Made by a program: the position numbers and the translations under genes. Below, one piece after another: positions 27,372 to 35,458 of a stretch of DNA of 64,000 bases (position 1 is its first letter; each line of letters begins with the position of its first letter). This DNA comes from Flavobacterium odoriferum (GTDB taxonomy: Bacteria > Bacteroidota > Bacteroidia > Flavobacteriales > Flavobacteriaceae). The stretch covers positions 243,432 through 307,431 of the forward strand of contig NZ_JAMKFA010000003.1 in assembly GCF_025499515.1 (NCBI RefSeq), in the 5' to 3' direction. The notes under the pieces are model-generated. The model saw only the letters and a program-made list of their open reading frames with translations. It ran no database searches and had not been told where the DNA came from.

Positions 27372-27379
27372 TAATTTTG
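27372..27379 (+). promoter_or_regulatory. -7 element of the DUF2911 gene
   Basis: TAATTTTG matches TAnnTTTG, with a TTG at 27353-27355, 16 bp upstream. The ATG at 27400 follows after 20 nt. Confidence 0.5.
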
Positions 27380-27399
27380 GAAATCTAAAAACAAATCCT

Positions 27400-28251
27400 A
27401 TGAGAAAAATTATTGTTATGTTGGCTGTTGTACTAGCCAATTTTGTTGTGGAAGCACAAGTAAAAACGCCTCAATCGAGTCCATTAGCAAAAGTTGAACA
27501 AGTTGTTGGACTTACAACTGTACAAGTAGAATACTCTAGACCGAGTGCAAAAGGAAGAACCGTTTATGGTGATTTAGTTCCTTTTGGAAAAATGTGGAGA
27601 ACAGGTGCAAATGCAAATACCACGATTTCTTTTAGTGAAGATGTAAAAGTGGCTGGAAAAGATCTTAAAAAAGGAAAGTATGCATTATTTACAACTCCAA
27701 AGGCAGATAGTTGGGATGTCATTTTTTACAAAGACATTAATAATTGGGGGTTACCTGAAAATTGGGACGAAACAAACGTGGCTTTGAAAGTTAGTTTGAA
27801 GCCAGAAACATTAAACAAATCGGTTGAGTCATTTTCTATTTTCTTGAACAATTTAACGAATGATACTGGAGTTATTGAATTATCTTGGGAGAGAACATTG
27901 GTAGCTATTCCATTTTCTGTTCCTACTCAGGATATGGCAATGAAAAGTATTGAAAAAACGTTAGCTGGTCCATCTGCAGGTGATTATTTTTCAGCGGCTC
28001 AATATTTTTACCAAACTAATGGTGATATGACAAAAGCGTTGTCTTGGGTAAATAGTGCTATTTCTAATTCTCCAAAAGGACAAGATGTTCCTTTCTGGTA
28101 TTTGAGATTAAAATCGTTAATTCAGGCAAAATCTGGTGATAAAAAAGGAGCTATTGCTACAGCAAAAGAATCGTTAGCATTAGCAACAAAAGCAGGAAAC
28201 GGTGATTATGAAAAAATGAACAAAGACAGCATTGCTGAATGGTCAAAATAA
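27400..28251 (+). CDS. DUF2911 family secreted protein with TPR-like tail
   Basis: 283 aa, with a signal peptide (1 to about 19, 'VVLANFVVEAQ'). The DUF2911 domain runs from about 25 to 165, with the signature 'VEYSRPSAKGRTVYGDLVPFGKMWRTGANANTTISFSED'-like stretch and 'KKGKYALFTTP'. A helical tail of about 90 residues follows ('AAQYFYQTNGDMTKALSWVNSAI', 'KSGDKKGAIATAKESLALA') that resembles one or two TPR units. The function is unknown; such proteins are abundant in Bacteroidota. The longer frame from 27226 covers the operator and promoter and is rejected. It ends at a strong bidirectional terminator. Confidence 0.9.
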   Translation: MRKIIVMLAVVLANFVVEAQVKTPQSSPLAKVEQVVGLTTVQVEYSRPSAKGRTVYGDLVPFGKMWRTGANANTTISFSEDVKVAGKDLKKGKYALFTTPKADSWDVIFYKDINNWGLPENWDETNVALKVSLKPETLNKSVESFSIFLNNLTNDTGVIELSWERTLVAIPFSVPTQDMAMKSIEKTLAGPSAGDYFSAAQYFYQTNGDMTKALSWVNSAISNSPKGQDVPFWYLRLKSLIQAKSGDKKGAIATAKESLALATKAGNGDYEKMNKDSIAEWSK

Positions 28252-28268
28252 TAGTTAATGTTAATTCA

Positions 28269-28304
28269 AAAAAAAAGTCCCGAAATATTTCGGGACTTTT
28301 TTTA
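28269..28304. terminator. Bidirectional terminator
   Basis: AGTCCCGAAA-TAT-TTCGGGACT hairpin flanked by A's and T's, between the DUF2911 gene (+) and the convergent symporter gene (-). Confidence 0.9.
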
Positions 28305-29987
28305 TATATCTGATTTGTTAAATATTTTCTGAAGAACTAGTGATAACCCGATTGTAAGTAAAGCTCCAATAAAATTCAACCACAAATAACCAACAACATC
28401 TAAATAAAAAATATAGAAAATTGCTGACTGACTAATGCATGCTGCAATAAAAACAGCCTTGCCTTTTACATAATTGATATAGAATCCAATTAAGAAAATC
28501 CCTAAAACTGTTCCGTAGAAAATAGAACCAATGATATTTACCAATTGAATTAAGTTTTCAAACAACGAACTAACACAAGCAAATCCGATTGCGACGATTC
28601 CCCAAAATACGGTAAAATATTGCGTTGCATACACATAATGTTTGTCTGATTTAGCATTGACATTTCGTTTGTAAATATCAATAGCTGAAGTTGCTCCTAA
28701 AGAATTTAAACCCGAAGCACTCGAAGACATGGCTGCGCTAAAGATTACAGCTAAAAGCAAACCTAAAAGTCCTTTTGGAAGATAGTTTAAGATAAAATAC
28801 AGAAAAACATAATCTTTATCGTTGGTTTCAGTTTTCTCATCTACTTTAGAAATGACCACTTTGGCTTTTTCTCTCAAATCTTTCTCCTTTAAAGAAAGCG
28901 CTACCATTTGTTTTTTTAGAATCGGATTGTCGTATTCGTTATGTTTTAATTGTTCAATATAGATTTGATTGACAATTTTTTTATCGGTGTTTAATTCCGT
29001 TAATTTTTTTTCTAAATTTTCGTAGGCTTCTTTTTGTTCAGATGTTTTTACTTTTTCAACATTAGTTGGGTTAAAATGCAAAGGCGCATCGTTAAATTGA
29101 AAGAAAACAAACACCAAAACTCCAGTTAAAAGAATAAAAAATTGCATCGGAACTTTCAACAATCCGTTCATGATTAATCCCATTTGGCTTTCTTTTACAG
29201 ATTTTCCAGAAAGATAACGACCTACTTGCGATTGATCGGTTCCAAAGTAGGAAAGCATTAGGAAAAATCCTCCTGTAATTCCGCTCCAAAAGGTATAACG
29301 TGTTTCTGGATTATAAGAAAAATCTAAAATATCCATTTTTCCATTGGCACCAGCAATGTGCAACACATTTGAAAGATCAACTTCTTGAGGTAAATTCGCT
29401 AAAATGTAGAAGAAAATGATGAACATACCACTCATAATCACAAACATTTGTTGTTTTTGAGTCACATTCACTGCTTTTGTTCCACCTGTTACGGTGTAAA
29501 CAATCACTAAAATTCCAATGATAATGTTTAGCATATTCAAATTCCAACCTAATAATGCTGACAAAATGATAGAAGGAGCATACATAGTGATTCCAGTTCC
29601 TAAACCTCTTTGGATTAGGAATAAAATAGCAGCTAACGTTCGAGTTTGAATGTTAAAACGTTGTTCTAAATATTCGTAAGCCGTATATACTTTTAATCTG
29701 TGATAAATTGGAATAAAAGTATACGCAATTACAATCATAGCTAATGGAAGACCAAAATAGAATTGCACAAATCCCATTCCGTCATGATAGGCTTGCCCAG
29801 GTGTGGATAAAAAAGTAATCGCACTTGCTTGCGTAGCCATGACTGAAACACCAACTGTAAACCATGGGGTTTCGTTGTTGTCTAGTAAATAGTCTTTTAC
29901 ATTGGCGCTTCCTTTGGTTTTCAAAGCACCATAAATCACGATAAAAAATAGGGTAGTGGATAATACAATCCAATCTAAAACTTCCAT
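28302..29987 (-). CDS. Sodium:solute symporter (SSS family)
   Basis: A 561-aa inner-membrane transporter with about 13 hydrophobic helices: 'WIVLSTTLFFIVIYG' at the start, the family motif 'GVSVMATQASAITFLSTPGQAYHDGMGF' and 'FFLMLSYFGTDQSQVGRYLSGKSVKESQ'. A long polar, coiled-coil-like insertion of about 90 residues sits near 300-400 ('EQKEAYENLEKKLTELNTDKK...') between helices and is not seen in the short SSS members. The substrate may be a sugar or sialic-acid-like compound, undetermined. It is last in an operon after PIG-L deacetylase and a 34-aa membrane peptide, which hints at uptake of the deacetylase product. Confidence 0.9.
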   Translation of the reverse strand: MEVLDWIVLSTTLFFIVIYGALKTKGSANVKDYLLDNNETPWFTVGVSVMATQASAITFLSTPGQAYHDGMGFVQFYFGLPLAMIVIAYTFIPIYHRLKVYTAYEYLEQRFNIQTRTLAAILFLIQRGLGTGITMYAPSIILSALLGWNLNMLNIIIGILVIVYTVTGGTKAVNVTQKQQMFVIMSGMFIIFFYILANLPQEVDLSNVLHIAGANGKMDILDFSYNPETRYTFWSGITGGFFLMLSYFGTDQSQVGRYLSGKSVKESQMGLIMNGLLKVPMQFFILLTGVLVFVFFQFNDAPLHFNPTNVEKVKTSEQKEAYENLEKKLTELNTDKKIVNQIYIEQLKHNEYDNPILKKQMVALSLKEKDLREKAKVVISKVDEKTETNDKDYVFLYFILNYLPKGLLGLLLAVIFSAAMSSSASGLNSLGATSAIDIYKRNVNAKSDKHYVYATQYFTVFWGIVAIGFACVSSLFENLIQLVNIIGSIFYGTVLGIFLIGFYINYVKGKAVFIAACISQSAIFYIFYLDVVGYLWLNFIGALLTIGLSLVLQKIFNKSDI

Positions 29988-29988
29988 A

Positions 29989-30093
29989 TTAGTTGTATAT
30001 TTCCATTAGTAAATAGAAAATTAAAATGTATATAGCATTTAGTATCAATACGATGCTATAACTTTTTTTCCATTTGTGTTTTTGTTGTTCCAT
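29989..30093 (-). CDS. 34-aa single-span membrane peptide in the symporter operon
   Basis: A short frame: ATG at 30093, 34 codons, TAA at 29989. The peptide starts 'MEQQKHKWKKSYSIVLILNA' and continues through a hydrophobic stretch to '...LLMEIYN', giving a positive N-terminus and one transmembrane helix. Its ATG lies 7 nt after the PIG-L stop, and its stop is separated by one T from the symporter ATG (TAATATG), so coupling is tight on both sides. The position recalls the small membrane partners of some SSS transporters (YhdT with PanF, YjcH with ActP), though it is much shorter. The role is inferred. Confidence 0.65.
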   Translation of the reverse strand: MEQQKHKWKKSYSIVLILNAIYILIFYLLMEIYN

Positions 30094-30100
30094 CGCAATT

Positions 30101-32548
30101 TTATTTGTCTAATGCAATCATGTTTGCTAGTAATCGATAAGCGCCACTAACGCCTTCTGGTAATTCTCTAAAGAAACTCAAACCTGTATAAATATAATTT
30201 CCTTTACCAAATTTTGCAATTACTAAACCACCTGTTTTTGAAGATTCACCTTCATCATTGGAAGCTAAAATAGGAATAAATTCTGAACTCCATTTGTTTG
30301 GATAGTATAAACCTTGTTCTTGTACCCAACCAGTGAAATCTTTTTCAGTGATTTTATTCGGTTGATTAAGAACTTTATGACTTGGTGCTAAGAAAGTAAC
30401 TTTAGCATTTTCATCAGTAACTCTATCTCTTGAAAGCTCTAAATTATATGGAGCTATTTCTTTGGTAACCAAATTATTAGTCGTGTTGTATTGAATAATT
30501 AAATTACCACCTTTTTCTACATATTGAAACAAAATTTTATTCTTATATTTTAATTCATCAACAACGTTAAAAGCTCGGATTCCTAAGATTACAGCATCAA
30601 ATTGTTGTAGTTTTTCTATTGAAATTTCGTTCGGATTAATCGTAGAAACTTTAAATCCAAGATTTTCTAAATTCTTGTTTACTTCGTCGCCAGCGCCCAT
30701 AATGTATCCAATATTTTTGCCTTTAGTTTCAATATCTAATTTTACTAATTTAGATTCAGAAGGCACTAAAATGGTTTGTTTTGGAATATGTGGATATTGA
30801 ATCGCAATTAATTTATCATCAAATGTTTGATTGCCAATTTGAGCTTTTGCACTCAACTTTGTAGCAATTTCGGGTTTGGTTGGATAAAGTGTAAACGTGA
30901 ATTTTTTCTCTTCGTTTTTGGTGGTAATTTCAAATGGAATTTCTTTTGGATTTACTTTCCAATCATTCGGAATATTCAACGATAAAACGCCTTTTGCATT
31001 GGCTTTATGCGCTTTTACTGAAACTGTAATTTCTTTAGATTGAGTTCCGTTAAAAATAATGACTTCAGGTTCAATTTTAGTCGTAACATCTGGTAAAACG
31101 GTAAAAGGAACATAAGTTTCTCCGTCATCAGGATTATTGAATTTGTAGCAAATGTTCTTTACGAATTCAATTGTTTTTCCTTCAATTTCAATGGTGAAAA
31201 CGACCGGAAAATTAGATGAAACTTCAGGTAAAATTCGAATGGATTTATCCGAAACACGATACATTCCTTCAGTTTGTTGTTCTTTTAGCCAAAACAAGTT
31301 GGAATAATCAACCGTTTCTCCAATAATTACATTTTTAAGTTGCAAACTTGTTTTTTCATTATTTTTTAAAACGGCATTTTTTGTTTCGAGTGGAAGTTGT
31401 AATGCTTTTACAGAAATCAATTTTGCATTCGATTGACTTCGGTTAATGACTTCGATATTGATGTTGAAATTACTATCTTTCGTTGTCGTTTCAGTATCGG
31501 CAACGGCTTCCATAAACAAACCGCTACACGCTTCAATAATCTTAATAATTTGTCTCGATTTGATGTCTTTCCAATGTGAATCTTCTAGTTTTTGAATCAA
31601 ATCATACGCTTTAATCAAATTTGGAATATGAACTGACGGATTTCCAAAGTTGAAATTCTTTTCAATTTCGTAGAGAATTTTTCCAATTTCATTGCCACCT
31701 TTTACTCGATTCCACGAGGTATCAATTCCTTCGAAAAGATTGGTATTACTTGGTAAATCACCTTTTAAAAGTTCTAAATATTCGGTTTCATCGCCACGAC
31801 TTCCAAGTGTTCCAAAACCTTGACATTTGTGCTGACTTCTACTCAAAGCGGCAATTTCGTTGTTACTTTTTCCTTTTAACGGATAATAAACATTGGAATT
31901 AATGGCTAATAATTTTGATTTATCGGCAGCATCAAACGCTTCTTGACTTCCATAAAACCACCAAGACGTGTTGAAAAAAATGCGTTTTGGTTGGTGTTTT
32001 ACTAAATCATACGCTTCTAAACTCAACATAGCCGAAGCTGTGTGATGTCCGTGTGTTGTACCTGGTGTGTTGTGGCTAAAACGATTTACAATGATATCAG
32101 GACGGAAAGTTTCAATCACTTGAATAACATCTTCCATGACTTCGTTTTTGTTCCAAATGGCGAAAGTTTCATTAGGTTCTTTTGAAAATCCGAAATCGTT
32201 GGCGCGTGTAAAAAACTGCTCGCCACCATCGATTCTTCTGGCAGCTAATAATTCTTGAGTTCTAATTGCTCCTAATTTTTCTCTTAATTCGGTTCCAATT
32301 AAATTTTGACCGCCATCGCCACGAGTTAAAGATAAATAGGCGGTTTGTGCGTGATAATGATTGGAAAAATAGGTGATAAGCTTCGTGTTTTCATCATCAG
32401 GATGAGCGGCAACATACAGCACTTTACCTAAGAAATTTAGTTTTTGAACTTGTTCATAAATTTCAACTGAATTCAGTTTTTGTGGCGCTTGAGCGAATGC
32501 TATTATTGAAACAAAAAATATAAATATTGAAGTAAAGCTTCTGTTCAT
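30101..32548 (-). CDS. Secreted PIG-L/LmbE-family deacetylase, multidomain
   Basis: 815 aa with a signal peptide (1 to about 19). The N-terminal LmbE/PIG-L zinc deacetylase domain has 'VLYVAAHPDDENTKLI' (AHPDDE motif), 'SLTRGDGGQNLIG' and 'HNTPGTTHGHHTASAML' (HxxH). It removes acetyl from N-acetylglucosamine-type sugars. Beta-rich, Ig-like modules follow over about 350-590. The C-terminal region of about 190 residues ('NIGYIMGAGDEVNKNLENLGFKV', 'AVILGIRAFNV', 'GGNLIIQYNTT') is a glutamine-amidotransferase-like fold. It is periplasmic or exported. It is first in an operon with a small membrane peptide and an SSS symporter, consistent with glycoconjugate scavenging. Confidence 0.9.
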   Translation of the reverse strand: MNRSFTSIFIFFVSIIAFAQAPQKLNSVEIYEQVQKLNFLGKVLYVAAHPDDENTKLITYFSNHYHAQTAYLSLTRGDGGQNLIGTELREKLGAIRTQELLAARRIDGGEQFFTRANDFGFSKEPNETFAIWNKNEVMEDVIQVIETFRPDIIVNRFSHNTPGTTHGHHTASAMLSLEAYDLVKHQPKRIFFNTSWWFYGSQEAFDAADKSKLLAINSNVYYPLKGKSNNEIAALSRSQHKCQGFGTLGSRGDETEYLELLKGDLPSNTNLFEGIDTSWNRVKGGNEIGKILYEIEKNFNFGNPSVHIPNLIKAYDLIQKLEDSHWKDIKSRQIIKIIEACSGLFMEAVADTETTTKDSNFNINIEVINRSQSNAKLISVKALQLPLETKNAVLKNNEKTSLQLKNVIIGETVDYSNLFWLKEQQTEGMYRVSDKSIRILPEVSSNFPVVFTIEIEGKTIEFVKNICYKFNNPDDGETYVPFTVLPDVTTKIEPEVIIFNGTQSKEITVSVKAHKANAKGVLSLNIPNDWKVNPKEIPFEITTKNEEKKFTFTLYPTKPEIATKLSAKAQIGNQTFDDKLIAIQYPHIPKQTILVPSESKLVKLDIETKGKNIGYIMGAGDEVNKNLENLGFKVSTINPNEISIEKLQQFDAVILGIRAFNVVDELKYKNKILFQYVEKGGNLIIQYNTTNNLVTKEIAPYNLELSRDRVTDENAKVTFLAPSHKVLNQPNKITEKDFTGWVQEQGLYYPNKWSSEFIPILASNDEGESSKTGGLVIAKFGKGNYIYTGLSFFRELPEGVSGAYRLLANMIALDK

Positions 32549-32580
32549 TACAATGGTTTTGTTTCAAAAATAAGGAAATA

Positions 32581-32612
32581 AAAAAAAGGAAGTTTTAGTT
32601 GCTTCCTTTTTT
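32581..32612 (-). terminator. Terminator of the ubiA-maf-mscS operon
   Basis: Minus-strand hairpin with arms AAAAGGAAG / CTTCCTTTT and T-run. It lies 22 nt after the mscS stop. Confidence 0.75.
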
Positions 32613-32633
32613 AACACTATTTTATAAGTTGAT

Positions 32634-33170
32634 TTAATCAAAAAATTCTTTTTCTTCTGGATTATTTTTCAGTACCGAAATTCCTTTTTGCATCAATAAA
32701 TTGTTTGGATAGGTTATCATTTCTCCATCTGAAGATTTTAAAATGACATAAAAAGCTTTTATATCGTCTATTTCTCCTTCCACAGGAAAATCTTTATCAT
32801 GGATTTTAATTCTGTCTCCAATTTTAAAAGGATACGAAAAGAATAAAATAATTCCCGCTGTAATGTTACTCAAAATGGACCATTGTGCAAACGAAGCAAC
32901 TCCCACAACTGCAAAAACAGAAGAGATAAAAAGTAGAATTTGGTCTTTTTTTACACCCCAAATAATTACAATTGAAATCAAAGCTAAAATACCTAATAGT
33001 AAATTTATGTATTTGATTACTAGGTTGGTACGATGTTCTAAAACTTCGTTTAAAGTAGCATATTTTCTAACTAATTTATTTGAACTAAATCGTAAAATAA
33101 AATAGACCACTAACACTATTAATGTTGCTATTTCTTGATCTAAGTATGGATTTTGAATAAGTTTAAGCAT
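32634..33170 (-). CDS. Small mechanosensitive channel (MscS family)
   Basis: A 178-aa inner-membrane channel for release of osmolytes on hypo-osmotic shock. It has about three N-terminal helices and then the conserved pore/beta region 'FAVVGVASFAQWSILSNITAGIILFFSYPFKIGDRI', followed by 'EGEIDDIKAFYVILKSSDGEMITYPNNLLMQKGI'. It lacks the larger C-terminal cage seen in E. coli MscS (286 aa), so it is a minimal form. The start overlaps the maf stop by 8 nt (coupled translation). It is last gene of the ubiA-maf-mscS unit. Confidence 0.87.
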   Translation of the reverse strand: MLKLIQNPYLDQEIATLIVLVVYFILRFSSNKLVRKYATLNEVLEHRTNLVIKYINLLLGILALISIVIIWGVKKDQILLFISSVFAVVGVASFAQWSILSNITAGIILFFSYPFKIGDRIKIHDKDFPVEGEIDDIKAFYVILKSSDGEMITYPNNLLMQKGISVLKNNPEEKEFFD

Positions 33171-33747
33171 AATTCATTAATTTTTGAAATAACATTTCGG
33201 TTGGTAAACCTACTACATTCGTATAAGAACCTTCAATTTTTGAAATTCCGACCAAACCAATCCAATCTTGAATTCCGTAACTTCCAGCTTTATCAAAAGG
33301 TTGGTAATTATCTAGATAATATCGAATAGCTTCATCTGATAAATTGGCAAAAGTAACTTTGGTCACACAATGAAAAACATCTGTTCTATCAATTGATTTC
33401 AAGCATACTGAAGTGATTACTTCATGCGTTTGGTTGGCTAATTGCTGCAGCATTTTAAACGCATCGTCATAATCTTTTGGTTTGCCCAAAGCTTTTCCGT
33501 TTAACCAAACAATCGTATCACTAGTGACTAAAACATCGTTTTCTTTCAATTCATTTTCGAATGTACTCACTTTTAATTTGGCTAAAAAATTAGTGATTTC
33601 TTCTGCTTGTAAATGTTCGGGATAAATTTCTTCAATTTCTTTTAGGCGAATGGTATAATGCAAATCCATTTCTTTAAAGAATTGTTGTCTCCTTGGTGAA
33701 CCCGAAGCTAAAATGATGTTGATTTTATTTAGTTTATCTTTAAGCAT
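33163..33747 (-). CDS. maf: Maf-family nucleotide pyrophosphatase
   Basis: A 194-aa cytoplasmic house-cleaning enzyme that hydrolyses dTTP/UTP or modified nucleotides to monophosphates. The signature 'IILASGSPRRQQFFKEM' is at the N-terminus. The catalytic region has 'DVLVTSDTIVWLNGKALGKPKDYDDA' and 'FDKAGSYGIQDWIGLVGISKIEGSYTNVVGLP'. It overlaps both neighbours by 8 nt (ubiA upstream, mscS downstream), so the three genes are translationally coupled. Confidence 0.93.
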   Translation of the reverse strand: MLKDKLNKINIILASGSPRRQQFFKEMDLHYTIRLKEIEEIYPEHLQAEEITNFLAKLKVSTFENELKENDVLVTSDTIVWLNGKALGKPKDYDDAFKMLQQLANQTHEVITSVCLKSIDRTDVFHCVTKVTFANLSDEAIRYYLDNYQPFDKAGSYGIQDWIGLVGISKIEGSYTNVVGLPTEMLFQKLMNYA

Positions 33748-34663
33748 TAGCTAATTTTAAATTGTAAACAATTACTGCAACTGATAAAATTCCGAAAAAT
33801 AATATGATTTTCAAAACCAAACTCAAGTGATGGAATTCTTTTTTAGTTGTAGCATTTAGTAATTTCACTCCGAAATAAATTAGTGGGCCAACAATTAAAA
33901 TCATCGCATAATACACTACGTAATCCAATTCGAATAAATAAGAATTTACATAGTAAGCTAAAATACCAATTGAAATTACTGTTAAAACTCCAACAATTAT
34001 CTTAGTTTTTTGAACTCCGATAGTAATAGGCAGCGTATTAATTCCTGATTGATAATCGCCATCCATATCTTCCATGTCTTTTACAATTTCACGAATTAAA
34101 TTGATGATAAAAGCGAAAATAGCATAATGCATTAAAATATCGAAAGCTTCTTTCATTCGGAAACGATTATCAGCATCAATTGCTGGTAAAATATCGAATA
34201 ATCCAATGATAATAATACTTGTAGAAAGCATCAATGCCACTACAACATTTCCAAGAACTGGAATTTGTTTAAAACTTGTAGCATACATATAGAGCAACGT
34301 AGCGACCAAAATAAACATGGAAGCAAAAGTAGGTTTGTAAATCACATTGGAAAGATAAAATCCAATTCCAACACCCACAATTGTTAAACCAATGTACCAA
34401 TTATACGCCACCGTTTCAGTTACAGAAACACCAACCACACGATTTTGAGGTTTCGCAATTTCGTCGGTATCTTGATCCATAATATTATTGATGACATAAC
34501 CACCTGCGGCAATGCACACTGTTGCAAAGATTAACAAGATGTAATTAAAATCGGTTAAGGCTAAATCTACATACGATTGTGCTAAAAATAAATAACGAAA
34601 TACCAATTGCATAAAGGCTAGCATTAGTAAATTTTGGTATCGAATTAGTTTTAAGTATTTCAT
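33740..34663 (-). CDS. UbiA-family prenyltransferase (geranylgeranylglycerol-phosphate geranylgeranyltransferase-like)
   Basis: A 307-aa inner-membrane enzyme with about eight to nine helices and both Asp-rich motifs: 'NNIMDQDTDEIAKPQNRVV' (NDxxDxxxD-like, about residue 60-80) and 'REIVKDMEDMDGDYQSGINTLPI' (about residue 190-210). It transfers a prenyl chain to an acceptor. In Bacteroidota this branch is annotated as the GGGP synthase-linked ether-lipid enzyme, and the real acceptor is uncertain. The menaquinone enzyme MenA is an alternative. It is the first gene of the operon with maf and mscS. The 267-nt gap upstream is filled with repeats. Confidence 0.82.
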   Translation of the reverse strand: MKYLKLIRYQNLLMLAFMQLVFRYLFLAQSYVDLALTDFNYILLIFATVCIAAGGYVINNIMDQDTDEIAKPQNRVVGVSVTETVAYNWYIGLTIVGVGIGFYLSNVIYKPTFASMFILVATLLYMYATSFKQIPVLGNVVVALMLSTSIIIIGLFDILPAIDADNRFRMKEAFDILMHYAIFAFIINLIREIVKDMEDMDGDYQSGINTLPITIGVQKTKIIVGVLTVISIGILAYYVNSYLFELDYVVYYAMILIVGPLIYFGVKLLNATTKKEFHHLSLVLKIILFFGILSVAVIVYNLKLANA

Positions 34664-34675
34664 GTTTGTTTTTTT

Positions 34676-34930
34676 GTTTCAGGTTTAAAGTTTCAAGTTT
34701 CAGGTTTTTCGGAACACAGATTAAAGAAATCTTTTATGAACTTTAATTGAAGTAAAATATAACTTAAATTTTACTTACATGACTTATATGTTTTAATTTT
34801 TGTTTCAAGTTTCAGATTTTTACACAGAGCTTCACAGAGATTTTTTGATTTGGATTGAGTTGAAATAGATACACTGAGACGTTTCACTTTTAAGAAAAAC
34901 TTCCATCTTCCAGCATCCAACTTCCATCAA
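34676..34930. repeat. Intergenic repeat block, copy B
   Basis: Contains GTTTCAGGTTT/GTTTCAAGTTTCAG modules (34676-34709 and 34802-34821), a 20-nt GGAACACAGATT element (34711-34730), CACAGAG twice (34823, 34833), and CCAGCATCC plus TCCAACTTCCATC (34910-34928). The 21-nt stretch 34687-34707 is the exact reverse complement of 21602-21622. No gene is seen in this gap. Confidence 0.7.
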
Positions 34931-35458
34931 TTAATCAAACTTAGCATCAAAATGTTCCATCCATTTGCCTTGTACTTTCATCACTTGTTCGATTACATCA
35001 CGAACGGCTCCTTTTCCGCCTTCTACGTGTGAAATGTATTTGGATATTCCTTTGATTTCTGGAACTGCATTCTGCGGACACGTTGGTAAACCTACCAACT
35101 GCATTACGTGATAATCTGGAATATCATCTCCCATATATAACACGTTTTCGGGTTTGATATTGTAAATCTCTGTGAATTCTTTGAAGGTTTCTACTTTGTT
35201 TGGAACGCCTAAATGGATATCTGTAATTCCTAAATTTCTCAAACGAACACGAACACCTTCGTTGCTTCCGCCTGATATGATACAAACAGTGTAGCCATTT
35301 TCTACAGCGGCTTTCATGGCATAACCATCTCTAATATTCATGTTGCGAAGCATTTCGCCTGTTGGGGTTACGTGAATAGTTCCGTCAGTTAGCACTCCAT
35401 CTACGTCGAAGATGAAAGTAGTGATTTCGTTCATGAGTTCTTTATAACTTTTTGACAT
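34931..35458 (-). CDS. kdsC: KDO-8-phosphate phosphatase-like HAD protein (KdsC family)
   Basis: A 175-aa HAD phosphatase of the capless KdsC/YrbI type. Motif I is 'TFIFDVDGVLTDGTIHV'. 'NIRDGYAMKAAVENGYTVCIISGG' holds motif II, and 'VLYMGDDIPDYHVMQLVGLPTCPQNAVPEIK' holds motifs III/IV. It removes phosphate from 3-deoxy-D-manno-octulosonate 8-phosphate for lipopolysaccharide core synthesis. Its start overlaps the upstream DUF2520 gene by 17 nt. No other LPS gene is adjacent, so the substrate rests on family similarity. Confidence 0.92.
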   Translation of the reverse strand: MSKSYKELMNEITTFIFDVDGVLTDGTIHVTPTGEMLRNMNIRDGYAMKAAVENGYTVCIISGGSNEGVRVRLRNLGITDIHLGVPNKVETFKEFTEIYNIKPENVLYMGDDIPDYHVMQLVGLPTCPQNAVPEIKGISKYISHVEGGKGAVRDVIEQVMKVQGKWMEHFDAKFD

